The notes beneath the pieces were generated by a model, which worked only from the letters and a program-made list of their open reading frames with translations, did no database searches and was not told the origin of the DNA. Positions 22,146-33,718 of a DNA stretch of 64,000 bases are shown piece by piece (the first letter of the stretch is position 1; every line of letters begins with the position of its first letter). The position numbers and the translations under genes were made by a program. Source of the DNA: Macrothele yani. Lineage: Eukaryota > Arthropoda > Arachnida > Araneae > Macrothelidae. The stretch covers positions 49,618,905 through 49,682,904 of the forward strand of contig CM077010.1 of the NCBI GenBank assembly GCA_039090855.1, in the 5' to 3' direction.

Positions 22146-22407
22146 TTGCACTTGCATTTTCATAGATGTTATTAATAATATTAATGTATGCATCTTCCAT
22201 ACCGCAGGATTTCAGAGCCGTGGTAACTGCTGATGGTTTCACCGAATCAAAGGCTTTTTCATAATCGATAAAAGCCATGCACAATGGAAGTTCATATTCC
22301 CTCGCTCTTTCAATTAGTTCTCTCAGTACGTGGATATGATCTATTGTGCTGTAGCCACTCCTGAATCCAGCTTGTTCTCTCGGTTCGGCTGTTTGAAAAT
22401 ACAACAC
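22146..22407 (-). pseudogene. RTE-like LINE RT segment, inverted
   Basis: On the minus strand this reads EQAGFRSGYSTIDHIHVLRE and on to FIDYEKAFDSV, which are reverse-transcriptase motifs with the first catalytic Asp. It stops at NIYENASAK. The adjacent plus-strand copy resumes the protein almost exactly where this one stops, so the two probably form one 5'-inverted insertion. Confidence 0.85.
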
Positions 22408-23345
22408 ACATAAAAATTGGAAAGGGAGTGAGACAAGGTGACACCATATCTCCGAAGCTCTTTAATGCCACATTGGAAAATGTCTTTCAATCACTGAACT
22501 GGGAAAACAAAGGGATAAAGATTAATGGAGATTATCTAACCCACCTTCGTTTTGCTGATGACGTAGTCATTTTTGCAACTACCCCATCAGAGCTGCAGAG
22601 TATGATCCAGGAACTTGCTGACAAGAGTAAAGAAGTGGGATTAAAAATGAACTTTCAGAAGACAAAAGTGATGTTCAATGCTTTTACAAGAAATGAAGAT
22701 TTATCGATTGATGGAGAAAAACTGGAGATAACAGATACATATGTTTATCTTGGACAGCAGATATCAAGTGAGGGTCACATTGATGAAGAAATTAATCGGC
22801 GTACAAAACTTGCCTGGAGATCTTTTGGAAGAAACAGCATAATTTTCAAGAGCAATATGCCATTATGTCTTAAAAGAAAAGTGTTTGATCAATGCATCCT
22901 TCCAGTGCTTACGTATGGTGCAGAGACGTGGACCTTAACTAAAAGAGACATACAAAGGCTGCAGACAACTCAAAGCAGCATGGAGAGGTGCATGCTTGGT
23001 ATAACCAGGAGAGATAAGAAGAGGAACTCGTGGATCCGAAAAATGACGAGAGTGGAAGACATCATGATCAGAGGTAAATCCCTGAAATGGCAATGGGCTG
23101 GACATACTGCCAGAAGGACAGACCATAGATGGACAGCCGAAATTTTAGATTGGATTCCAAGGGACAGGAAAAGACCCAGAAAAAGACCACATGGGAGATG
23201 GGTGGATGAAATTCGTAAATATGCGGGAGTGACATGGAGGAGACTGGCACAAGACAGACCGTTGTGGAGGAAACTTGGGGAGACCTTCGTCCAGCAGTGG
23301 ATTGATAATGGTTGACAATGATGATGATGAATGATATATATATAT
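22401..23345 (+). pseudogene. RTE-like LINE, RT catalytic part to 3' tail
   Basis: Open for 295 codons (22428-23315) and begins inside the RT domain at KGVRQGDTISPKLFNATLE. The second catalytic motif is FADDVVIF. The thumb and C-terminal region contains YVYLGQQISSEGHI, LTYGAETWTL and WIPRDRKRPRKRP, ending FVQQWIDNG. It is followed by GACAATGATGATGATG and a TA-rich tail. Layout and short 3' tail fit the RTE/RTE-X group often annotated as craniofacial development protein 2-like. It lacks the endonuclease and the N-terminal half of RT, so it is dead, but the remaining frame is intact. Confidence 0.88.
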
Positions 23346-23357
23346 ATACAAAAAATA

Positions 23358-24288
23358 ATTGGAAAGGGAGAGAGACAAGGTGACACCATATCTCCCAAGC
23401 TCTTTAACGCCACATTGCAAAATGTCTTTCAATCATTGAACTGAAAAAACAAAGGGATAAAGATTAATGGAGATTACTTAACTCACCTTCGTTTTGCTGA
23501 TGACGTAGTCATCTTTGCAAGTACCCATTCAGAGCTGCAGAGTATGAACTAAGAACTTGCTGACAAGAGTAAAGAAGTGGGATTAAAAATTAACTTTCAG
23601 AAGACAAAAGTGATGTACAATATGTACAATGCTTTTACAAGAAACGAAGATTTATCGATTGATGGAGAAAAGCTTGAGACAACCGATTCTTACATTTATC
23701 TTGGGCAGCAGATATCGAGTGAGGGTAACATCGATGAAGAAATTAATCGGCGTATAAAACTTGGATGGAGGTCTTTTGGAAGAAACAGTACAATTTTTAA
23801 GAGCAGTATGCCATTATGTCTCAAAAGAAAAGTGTTTAACCAATGCATCCTGCCAGTGCTTACATATGGAGCAGAGAGATGGACCTTAGCTAAAAAAGAC
23901 ATGCAAAGACTGCGGATAACTCAAAGCAGCATAGAGAGATGCATGCTTGGTGTAACCAGAAATGATAAGAAGAGGAACTTGTGGATAAGGAAAATGACAG
24001 GAGTGGACGACATCATGACCAGAGCGAAATCACTGAAATGGCAATGGGCTGGACATGTTGCCAGAAGAACGGACCACCGACTGGAGAACCGAAATTTTAG
24101 ACTGGATTACGAGAGACAGGAAAACAGCCAGAAGAAGGCCCCATGGGAGAGGGATGGATGAAATTAGAAAGTATGCTGGAGTGACATGGAGGAGACAGGC
24201 CCAAGACAGACAATTGCGGAAGAAATTTGGGGAGATCTTCATCCAGCAGTGGACTGATAATGGTTGATGATGATGATGATATATATAT
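23358..24288 (+). pseudogene. RTE-like LINE, second and more decayed copy
   Basis: It starts at the same RT position as the previous copy (ATTGGAAAGGGAGAGAGACA) and ends with TGATGATGATGAT plus a TA run. The frame is broken by a stop near 23550 and by a shift near 24080. The 194-codon central part (23577-24161) and the C-terminal part (24055-24267) are in different frames. Confidence 0.85.
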
Positions 24289-24315
24289 GCACTCGTCCAT
24301 CGGGGCGGCAAAATC

Positions 24316-24497
24316 GCCGGCCCGGTAGACGAGTGGTTACAGTAGTATATTTCTGGTTGCTCGTTTGAGTCAGGGCTGTGGCGTTTGTCTTAAGCCGCTG
24401 GTTCTTTCTCTTCCCTGAAACCAGTGGCCCCAAATTAGTAACGGACGACTGCTTATAGCCCTCAGAGTCGTAACCCCCTGCCCCCGGATAAATAAAT
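24316..24497 (+). repeat. SINE A, degenerate
   Basis: Starts GCCGGCCCGGTAGACGAGTG and keeps the body motif CCAGTGGCCCCAAATTAG. The B box is damaged and the tail ends GGATAAATAAAT instead of poly(A). Confidence 0.7.
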
Positions 24498-24783
24498 TAG
24501 ACGAAACTGCAAAAATGCAGTGAGTAAAAAATTCAACTTCTCGAGGTGAATCAACAGGAACAGTTCTACCAACGATTCCCTGCTGCTGATCTTTTTAATG
24601 TTAAGGATTGGAGAAAAAAGAAACGCCTGTCTTGTTTCAGGGGTAACGCGTAATTACGAAGGACAAGAAACAAAGACAAAGAACAAAAAATAGTAAAAAG
24701 AGCGGAGACAGCATGATGAGTTGCTCTTTCAGCTATTTGTAGAAACTGAAAAAAGTTAAGTGACCATAAAATTCTGAAATGCT

Positions 24784-24995
24784 GTTTTTTGTTTGTTTGG
24801 AGATTTAACGTTCACCGTAAGCAACTAGATGGGTTATGAGCAATCCTTAATTTAGGGACTCTGGTTCCAGGGAAGGGAGAAAACCAGAGCCCTGAGGCAA
24901 ACACAACATCCATACCTCACCGGGATTCTAACCCGGACCCATTTCGGATGAACGATCAGAAGCCAGCGTTTTGACCGTTGCGCCACAAGGGCGGC
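24784..24995 (-). repeat. SINE A, diverged
   Basis: Reverse copy, with the body motif AATTTAGGGACTCTGGTTCC and the tRNA end GCGCCACAAGGGCGGC. Confidence 0.8.
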
Positions 24996-25209
24996 TTTCT
25001 GTTTTAAAGTTTCCAGCAAGTAAATTGTCCCCAAAGAGGTATTTACTGGAAATGGAGATCATTCAGACAAAAAATTATAGGTGTTTATTTTCATTTGTGA
25101 AAAAAATAGTCTACACAGTTCGGCATTTGATTGTACAGTTTTATTCTTTTAAGCAGAAAAATCTGTTTGAGGAAGTAGTTCACAAAATCTTCGCGAAACA
25201 CAAAAAGCC

Positions 25210-25960
25210 TTACGGTTAGTTTACAAAACACTCAGTCAGATAATCACTACGAGAAGAATAAACACATATGAAACAACAAATTTAAACTTTATTTGATTGA
25301 CAAATTCATTCAACCACTTCAGTAAAGACAATAGCCCAGGTTCGTGATTTTTTTCTTCTTTTTTTTTTTATTGGAGGTTTAACGACCACCGTGAACAACT
25401 CAAAGGGCTATAAGCATTCGCCCGTCCCTAATTTAGGGTCACTTGTTCCAGGGAAGGGAGAGAGCCAGTGCCGTAAGACAAATACAACATCCATGCTTCA
25501 CCGAGATTTGAACCCGGACCCTTCACAAACGAATCATCATAATCCAGCGCTCACACCACTGCGTCACCGGGGGCGGCCAGGTTCGTGATGAGGATCACGA
25601 CTGCACTCTTTTTCAGCCGTAAAATGTGAGGCGGAAGTCCACTCATCTCGATCGTGTGCCAAAATTCAACTGTATAACGCACTCTTTTACTCTCGTCTTC
25701 AGTCACAACTGTGTTTGTAAATGCTGTTGGAATGAGATTTGCGTTGCGAATACTCTTCACCCGTCGGAATCGAAGGTTAGTTTTTTTTTTTTTTTTTTTT
25801 TTTTTTGAAGAATAAACTCATATGTAACAACAAATGTAAACTTTATTTGATTGACAAATTAATTCAGCCACTTCAGTAAAGACAATAGTCCAGGTTCGTG
25901 ATTTTTTTTTTTTTTTGACTGAAGGTTTAACGACCACCGTGAGCAATTCAATGGGCAGTC
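25210..25960 (+). repeat. Direct duplication carrying a SINE
   Basis: About 25250-25400 and about 25806-25950 are alike at roughly nine bases in ten: AACTTTATTTGATTGACAAA, CCACTTCAGTAAAGACAATA and CAGGTTCGTGAT, followed in both by the 3' part of a reverse SINE A. The second copy's SINE is cut off after about 40 bp by a TA-rich triplet of GCAGTCGCCCATAATATATA units (25955-26022). Confidence 0.75.
25350..25578 (-). repeat. SINE A with TSD
   Basis: Reverse copy, flanked by CCAGGTTCGTGAT at 25336-25348 and about 25577-25589. The A-box region is mutated (ACACCACTGCGTCACCGG). Confidence 0.85.
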
Positions 25961-26258
25961 GCCCATAATATATATATATATATAGCAGTCGCCCATAATA
26001 TATATATAGCAGTCACCCATAATATTTTCATTAAAAATGGTCAACGGAATGTTTATTTACATCTTTACATAATGGGAAACGCCTTACCTACGTTAATAAA
26101 CTGGATTGAATGAATATTAAATTGTATATATACATCAAGCCGTCCAACGGCATAACGCAATCAGGTCTTCTAGAGTGTTCGCGCGGTACAGCTGCAAACA
26201 GTACAAAAACAAGCCAGCAGCTGACCGCAATCATATCGCACTGTGAGGTTGAGTGAAA

Positions 26259-27287
26259 ATGACGCAGCGGGAGAGAACTGACTTTGCGAAAGGAAAGATT
26301 GTTGGGTGTTATATTAGTGGGTTGTCCATAAGAGAAACCCAGAGGCGTCTAAACGTATCGAAGTCAACTGTTTTGGATGTACTGAATAAGTGGAAGACAC
26401 ATGGCGTGCCTGAAGCAGCAAAACGTACCGGCAGACCAAAGAAAATCAGTGATAGAGGACGTCGAAGCCTCAGGAGAGTAGTTACAGCTAATCGAGAGAG
26501 TACTGCACAAGAACTCAGTGTACAGGTGAGTAAAAATGCTAGAACCTCGGTATGTACACGTACCATTCGCAGAGAACTTTATTCCATGGGTTGCCGTGGT
26601 CGTGCGGCTACTCATAAGCCTTTCATCTCCACTCGGAATGCTACTCATCGTTTAGCATGGTACAAAAAACATTTATCATGAACTGTAGATCAATGGAAAT
26701 GGGTCCTATGGACTGATGAATCCAGATACACGATCCATCAGTCTGATGGCCGTGTGTGGGTATGGCGGCAGCCGGGGAACGCTATTTACCACAGTGTACT
26801 CTTCGTACGGTCAAGTTTGGAGCTGGCAGTGTACTCGTGTGAGAGTATTTTTCGCGGTATGGTCCCGGCCCCATTGGTTATCGTGGACAAACCTGTTAAC
26901 CATCACGTCTACCTCGATATTCTTGACAATTATGCCCTACCAACTCTTTGGCAATACTATGGAACCGAGCCTTGTTGGTACCAGCAAGATAATGCATCGA
27001 GCCATAAAGCAAGGAGTGTTACGGCGTGGTTTGACAATAATTCCGTATCGTGTGCGGAATGTCCAGCAGAGAGCACTGATCTTAATCTCATTGAGCACCT
27101 ATGGGATGAATCAGAGCGCCACATATGAAGTTTGGAACCAGTGCCTGCTACTAAGCAACAGTTAGCGGCAGCATTATGTACTGAATGGAAGCGCATACCT
27201 ATCGCTGTGTTCTCAAACCTTGTCGAAAACATGTCTCGAGGGGTCAGTGCATGCATTGCGGCCAAAGGTGGACCGACACCGTACTAA
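26259..27287 (+). pseudogene. Tc1-family transposase, lightly broken
   Basis: Begins MTQRERTDFAKGKIVGCY at 26259. Helix-turn-helix region with RRLNVSKSTVLDVLNKW and a second DNA-binding helix (about residues 5-110). DDE core: WTDESRYT, then WYQQDNASSHK, then LNLIEHLWDE, with 34 residues between the second Asp and Glu. Stops at 26679 and 27126 interrupt an otherwise continuous frame. Between about 26800 and 26870 a better match (TVKFGAGSVLV) lies in another frame, which suggests two compensating indels. The C-terminus ends GGPTPY at 27287. I could not find matching terminal inverted repeats; the right flank is a LINE tail. Confidence 0.8.
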
Positions 27288-27351
27288 TGTATGTCAATAA
27301 ATGCTATATTGTGTTTCTCTTCTAGGTGTCAGGTGGCTTTTGTCAATATAG

Positions 27352-28275
27352 TGTATCATCATCATCATCATCATTGTCAACCATTATCAATCCACTGCTG
27401 GACGAAGGTCTCCCCAAGTTTCCTCCACAACGGTCTGTCTTGTGCCAGTCTCCTCCATGTCACCCCTGCATACTTTCGAATTTCATCCACCCATCTCCCA
27501 TGTGGTCTTCTTCTGGGTCTTTTCCTGTCCCTTGGAATCCAATCTAAAATTTCGGCTGTCCATCGATGATCTGTCCTTCTGGCAGTATGTCCAGCCCATT
27601 GCCATTTCAGGGATTTAACTCTGATCATGATGTCTTCCACTCTTGTCATTTTTCGGATCCACGAGTTCCTCTTCTTATCTCTCCTGGTTACACCAAGCAT
27701 GCACCTCTCCATGCTTCTTTGAGTTGTCTGCAGCCTTTGTATGTTTCTTTTAGTTAAGGTCCACGTCTCTGCACCATACGTAAGCACTGGAAGGATGCAT
27801 TGATCAAACACTTTTCTTTTAAGACATAATGGCATATTGCTCTTGAAAATTATGCTGTTTCTTCCAAAAGCTCTCCAGGCAAGTTTTGTACGCCGATTAA
27901 TTTCTTCATCAATGTGACCCTCACTTGATATCTGCTGTCCAAGATAAACGTACGTATCTGTTATCTCCAGCTTTTCTCCATCAATCGATAAATCTTCATT
28001 TCTTGTAAAAGCATTGAACATCACTTTTGTCTTCTGAAAGTTCATTTTTAATCCCACTTCTTTACTCTTGTCAGCAAGTTCCTGGATCATACTCTGCAGC
28101 TCTGATGGGCTAGTTGCAAAAATGACTACGTCATCAGCAAAACGAAGGTGGGTTAGATAATCTCCATTAATCTTTATCCCCTTGTTTTCCCAGCTCAGTG
28201 ACTGAAAAACACCCTCCAATGTGGCATTAAAGAGCTTCGGAGATATGGTGTCACCTTGTCTCACTCCCTTTCCAA
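27352..28275 (-). pseudogene. RTE-like LINE, third copy
   Basis: Same product as the copy at 22.4-23.3 kb, with an intact 295-codon frame from 28264 down to 27377 and a TCATCATCATCATTGTCAAC tail on the plus strand. It begins at the same RT position (complement of CACTCCCTTTCCAAA). FADDVVIF and the C-terminal WIDNG are present. Highly similar to the plus-strand copy, so recent. Confidence 0.88.
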
Positions 28276-28279
28276 ATAA

Positions 28280-29180
28280 ATCTCTATATATTATTTGACG
28301 ATAATTGAAAACAATTATAGGAAGACATGTAGCACGGTGGAAGGGGATGTTTTGAAAAATACCAAATTATTTCAGAGGGAAAAATATATATTTCATGAAA
28401 AAAACAAAACAGTAGAGGGAAAAATGGTTCACCTGTTTTCTACTACGTTGTCTCTCCGGATCGGAAACGCTCATTTTGCGCTCAATTTCGTCATCTAGCG
28501 AGAGTGAATGAGTGGTCATTGCATCACGTACAACACCAATCGAACGTCCACTCCTCAAAAACTTAAATAAAATTTTAATAAAAAGTACTTTCTCACAAAA
28601 TGTTTCAGGAATCCTGAATAAAAATAACAGGTCTGTAGGCGAAGATGCATCGTGCATGTAACGCGGTTCACAAATTAAGGCTCTGGACTGTGGCAAAGGT
28701 GTGCAGAAAAAGTCAAGCTGGAAGTACATTTCTGTGTATCTCGTAAAACCAGAACAAGTAACTGAAGCATGGAAGAAATCAGAACAGATTATCACCGGTG
28801 GGAATTTGCTTTTTCCCCAACAGAGTGTGTTCAGTTTATTTTTTTATTAATAAGCTCAATTCTGAAAATAGTATTTTTTTATTGTTGCAAATAAATTTAA
28901 ATGTATTAATAATAATAAAAAGGAAAATTTCAGCGCATTTCTCATTTAACTAGCTGCTACCGAAGATACACGTTCTAGAAAGTCACTATACAAATAGAAA
29001 ATACACTGTACATTTGACGAAAAATCATTGTGGGCATGTAGTATAGTAACGTATTATCATACGTACTCGCAGCGTGCTGAAGCAAAATGCGTTGTTGCCT
29101 CAAAGAGCGACTTCGCCAACGTCCTCAGCTTAGGTGGGTCCACTTGGATTGCATCTTCCAATAAAAACAAAGATGCCAGC
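28280..29180. other. Non-coding stretch
   Basis: AT-rich, no recognised domain. A 142-codon open frame on the minus strand (28795-28367) shows no motif I know and is probably chance. Confidence 0.4.
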
Positions 29181-29304
29181 CGATTTTAAGAGGACTCGGT
29201 ATCGTTCATTTCGCAAAAATTGACAAAAATATAGATTTTCTAATTTTTACTCCTTTAGGACCTCTAGTATATTCTGACGAAATTTTAAGTTGATCAGAAG
29301 TATA

Positions 29305-30523
29305 CACTTAAGATCAATTGAATTAGAGATACCTGTCTAGTAACGTGTAGCACCACCTTTCACACTGATGACGGCGGCGATTCGTCTCGGCATGGACTCG
29401 ACAAGACACCGGAAGCGCTGGGAAGCCATACGGATCCACGACCCCTGAACAAGCTCCCACAGTTCACGAAGATTTGATGGAGGGGGTCAGAGCCTCGAAC
29501 ATCTCTCTCGAGGGCATCCCAGATGTGTTCGATGGGATTGAGGTCTGGTGACCTAGCTGGCCAAGGAAGCGAGGTCACATCGGTGGAGTGTTCATCCAAC
29601 CATTCGGATACAATTCGGGAGCGATGGCACGGTGCATTGTCTTGTTGCAGGATGAGGTCCCCAGTGGGATGTTGAAGACATGCAAACGGGAGCAAATGGT
29701 CGTCCAGGATATCCCGGTAACGTTGACTTGTGAGGGACGATGTCACACGTACTAGGGGTCCCATTTCAGTCAACGTAAACAGTCCCCAGACGAGAATGTC
29801 ACCACCACCAGCTTGAAGAGTACCCTGCTGGCAAAAAGGATATATCGCTTCATGTGGTTTGCGCCGTACTCGTATCCTGCCATCCGCATGTACCAACGTG
29901 AATCTCGACTCATCAGTCCAGGCAACATTTTCCCACATGTCTAGGGTCCCGTGGCGATGTTCCGGCGCCCATGCTAATCTTTGCACCCTGTGACGTGCGG
30001 TCAGCAACGGTACCCTCGTGGAACGATGGCTTCTGTAGTCCATAGCGAGGTGATGGTTCTGGATGGTGTGGCTGCTTACACGTTTTTGTGCATCAGCGCT
30101 AAATTGCCGAGTGATTTCTTGCACTGTGGCCCGTCTATCCGCTGTTACAATGCGAGCTTGATAACGATGACCCCGCTCATCCACACGCTGTTGTCCACGG
30201 CAGTTGGCCCTTACAGGGATAATTTTACCGGACTCGATGTACTCACGGTGCACCCGTGACACAGTGGCTCGTGAAAATCCCAGTGCCTGCACGACTTCCG
30301 AGATGGAGTGACCCATTCGTCGGGCCCGGACAATGTGCCCACGATCGAATGCGCTTAGATCCTTCGTCTTACCCATACTGCGTTCGACTCTTACTGATTC
30401 CCGTCGCATCATTCCTCATATTGTCGGATCGCTGCATACGTCATGTCGTTTCCGTTTACAGGGCCGCCCAGAGCGCTACATTTGTATAACGCCAGCTGTC
30501 TCTAATTCAATTGCTCTTCAGTG
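29305..30523 (-). mobile_element. Tc1-type transposon, nearly intact
   Basis: TA is at 29303-29304 and 30524-30525. Left TIR CACTTAAGATCAATTGAATT and the complement of the right end CACTGAAGAGCAATTGAATT, continuing through AGAGA, give about 30 bp of good match. Length 1,219 bp, nested in the TTAA element. Confidence 0.88.
29343..30376 (-). pseudogene. Tc1-family transposase with a single late frameshift
   Basis: Best start MGKTKDLSAFDRGHIVRARR at about 30376. The two helix-turn-helix units (residues about 5-110) contain GFSRATVSRVHREY. The DDE core is complete: WTDESRFTLVH, LILQQDNAPCHRS and WPARSPDLNPIEHIWD, with the DD34E spacing. The frame is open through the catalytic Glu and RDVRGSDP. 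One single-base indel near 29487 puts the last 48 codons in a second frame, which reads to a normal C-terminus ending GGATRY and a stop at 29343. Only this one lesion is visible. The element is GC-richer than its surroundings. Confidence 0.88.
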
Positions 30524-30525
30524 TA

Positions 30526-31780
30526 TAACACGAGTGTATAACACTGAGATGTCCCAGGAAATACCACGCTTCGTTTAACGTTTCCTGTTTTTTGACACGC
30601 AACATGTCTTACTTGTTTTGCGAAGAAGAAAGATTTCCACGCGTTTGTTGTGCGTTAAATATGCGTGGTAATGAAATGGTATGCATTCAATTTATCAATC
30701 TAAAAAAACATAATAAGGTAGGTCATCATTATTAAAAAATATGTGATTTGTGTATTATATAAAAAAATCAGTTATTGAAATGACACAGGCAAACTTCTGG
30801 GATGGTGTTGACCATTGAATCTCACAGAATAAATATGACATTTCTAAAGAAATCTGCATCAGTACTTACTATATTTACTTGTTCCCCCTGCTGACTTTGC
30901 CTCTTACATGAACCTTCAGTTTTGCTTAACACAATTTCAGGTCTTTGTGTTTTATTTCTTCTCTCTTACCTAAATATCTGAAAATCCCTACAACCTTCCC
31001 TCAGTAATTAATTAATTTAAATGGAGCTGTTTATTTCCCCCACCATTCCTAGTTCTGTGATTTAGGTGACAACTGGTTTTGGATAAAGAGTCAAAAATCG
31101 TGAAACAGGTAAATTTATATGCAGACACTATGATTATTTTATGCATTAGTGTGCTCCTTCAGAATGTTTCTATGGTGAAAAAAAAAAAAACATGAGTAAA
31201 ATATTTTTGACAACACTGTTTTCACAATTATTTTAGTCATTATTTTCAATTCTTCAGATTTTGCTCGTCACCGCAAGCTGATGTGATGCTGTAATTAGTA
31301 GACGAAAAACTGAAATTGAGGAGGGTAATGTGATCAAGACTCACTGTAGTAGCTGTACACTTGTAGGTGTGTGTATTATGAATGCACAAAAATAATCATA
31401 AAGGAAACTGATTGTGGTTAAACAACATTTTTGCAAGAATGAAATCTTTAAATTCATTTATCTCTGTTCGCATTTTCCCGACAAGTCACTCCATTAAAAG
31501 TACTAAAATTTGAACATAGATTTATCAAACCACTGGAAATGTTTTTGGTATTTTCCCTACAGCACCCAATTCATTGATTTAGGGATGGAATTTGTAATAA
31601 AAAAAATTAAACATTAAAATGTAAAATATACTTATGTTTTTCCTGATTTTATACATGTAGTTTTTTATTTTTTTTCTGCTAAACTATATCGTTTATTTAA
31701 AATCAAATCCCTAAAGTTATGAATATATATTCGTAAAAAATCTTTAAAAAATCATTGCAAAATGATTAAAAATAAAGAAG
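30526..31780. other. AT-rich interior of the TTAA element
   Basis: No ORF, RNA or internal element ends seen. Homopolymer runs only. Confidence 0.5.
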
Positions 31781-31953
31781 AAGAAAGGTTTTTATAAAGA
31801 AGAAGAAAGGTTTTTTATGAAGAAGAAAGGTTTTTTTATAAAGAAGAAAAAAGGTTTTTTAAATAACGTGAATTTAAAAAAAAGTTTTAAGGGTACCGAG
31901 TCCTCTTAAGGGACGTGGACTGTCGCCTCAGTACCTCGCTGGAAGTCATGATT

Positions 31954-32182
31954 GCCACCCCGGTGGCGCACTGGTCTAAGCGATGGCCTCTGATCATTCG
32001 TCCTAAGAGGCTGGGTTCGAATCCCGTGAGGCATGGATGTTGTGTTTGTCTTACGGCACTGGCTCTCTCCCTTCCCTGGAACCAGTGACCCTAAATTAGG
32101 GACAGGCGACTGCTTATAGCCCATTGAGTTGCTCACGGTGGTCGTTAAACCTCAAATCAAAAAAGAAAAAAAAAAAAAAAAA
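31954..32182 (+). repeat. SINE A with short TSD
   Basis: Starts GCCACCCCGGTGGCGCACTG and ends in an A-rich tail. Flanked by GTCATGAT (left at about 31945, right at about 32186). Confidence 0.85.
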
Positions 32183-32194
32183 GATGTCATGATC

Positions 32195-33475
32195 TGGGAA
32201 CAACAGGCTCGTCGCACGTTCGCGCGGTTTGCTGTGATTGCCTCTCATGCGCTCAAAGCAGGCTCATTTCAACCTCTTAGTAAAAGCAGTATTCAAACTT
32301 TATAAACTTAATGCTCATAAATTAAGGATTCATTCTCCGGTTGAATCTTCTTTTAAGCAAATTCATGAATCAGAATAGGGATTTCAGTGTTTCGTTTAGA
32401 TGCACAATTAAAGGCGCAATATATGTTACAGATGTAAAATTTTCTTCATTGGAGTAAAATTTATAGTGAAGCGGAGCCTCACTTGCCTCATCTGACTAGC
32501 GACCCTTGTCTTGTTCTCTCATACTCATAGTGTAACTTCACGAACGGAACGAAAGGTGTAATTTTTTGGAGGTCATATCACAGCATTTTAACTTGCCTTC
32601 TCTCTCTTTTGGAAAACAGCAGTTTCTCCGATATTTAAATCTAAACAAGAATCAACGATAACGATCTGAAAACTAGTAAAACTCCTTCCCCCCATCTGCC
32701 CATGTTTTTTTTTGTTTTTTTTTCGTTTTGTGTGTAACGCAAACAAGAATGCAGAGAGTAAAACCAGAGGGGGAAAAAAAAAAAAAGAAAAGGAAGCAAT
32801 TTGCCTAAGAGAGACCATCAGAAATTTTCAAAACAAATGGAACACGCGATCCCTATGGCAACTCCGAATTATCACAGAATTCAATCCCTGGAGGCGTAGC
32901 GTTGCCAGATACGCCGGTCGTCTGAAGTTCAAATAAATCGTCAGCATCGATATTTAAAAGGCTACTTGGAAAAATGACAAGACCAAAACACGAAATTAAA
33001 TTTTTTAGGAACTACAACACAAATACCACCGAAATTGCATCCACAGTAAGATGTAACGTAAATTTACAAATTCATGGTCATGGTAATGTCGCCATCTGTG
33101 ATTTTTTTTCGTATTATGTCTTCCACAGAATCAAGAAACGGCTTCAAAATGCGGCTCTGATTATGGATAATCTGTGAACTTGAGATCGTTCGTTGTTCCG
33201 TTGCACACGTAAATCGCATTTCATATATCAGACAGATAAACCGCTATGGACAATGCTGCAGAAGACTCTGCACTGTTGCAATGAAGATACTATACAATGA
33301 AATAATTTCTGAAATTCACGAGCTATTTTCTGTGATTCTTTTCGTGAAGTGACATAGCATATTTCTGACACAACCTTTTCCGTGAAATGACACAAAAAAA
33401 TCCTGAATTTCACTGATTTTTCGTAAGCCGAGAAAATTCTGAATTTTAAAAAAAACTTTCCGCAATTCCTTTCGC
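32195..33475. other. Non-coding stretch
   Basis: Homopolymer T and A runs near 32705-32730 and 32772-32784. No supported gene. Confidence 0.45.
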
Positions 33476-33718
33476 ATATTGAATTGAATTGAATTTTATT
33501 TTGCCATGTTATACTATTCAACATACATACAAATCGCACACAACGGTTTCTATACCAAAAAAGTTTAACAAAATACAAATTACACCATATGTAAATACAA
33601 AACAAATACAATACATATATGTCAAAAATGCATTAATGCAACACACAAATATAAATATAAATGAAAAATACAACTAACACAAAACAACTTCAATAAGTAG
33701 GAACTCTACATCAAATTA

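Larger units (their letters stand above)
29186..31909. mobile_element. TTAA-bounded TIR element (piggyBac-like), non-autonomous
   Basis: TTAAGAGGACTCGGTATC at 29186 and its complement GGTACCGAGTCCTCTTAA ending at 31909 form matching ends that begin exactly at TTAA, the piggyBac target. The interior outside the nested Tc1 has no transposase. It is AT-rich, with an imperfect GAAGAAGAAAGGTTTTT tandem repeat near 31780-31862. Confidence 0.65.

Noticed and set aside
22970..23413. 147-codon minus-strand ORF
   Set aside because: Antisense shadow of the LINE C-terminal region; the same shadow appears at the other LINE copies.
28367..28795. 142-codon ORF on the minus strand
   Set aside because: No motif, low-complexity ends and no splice or promoter context.
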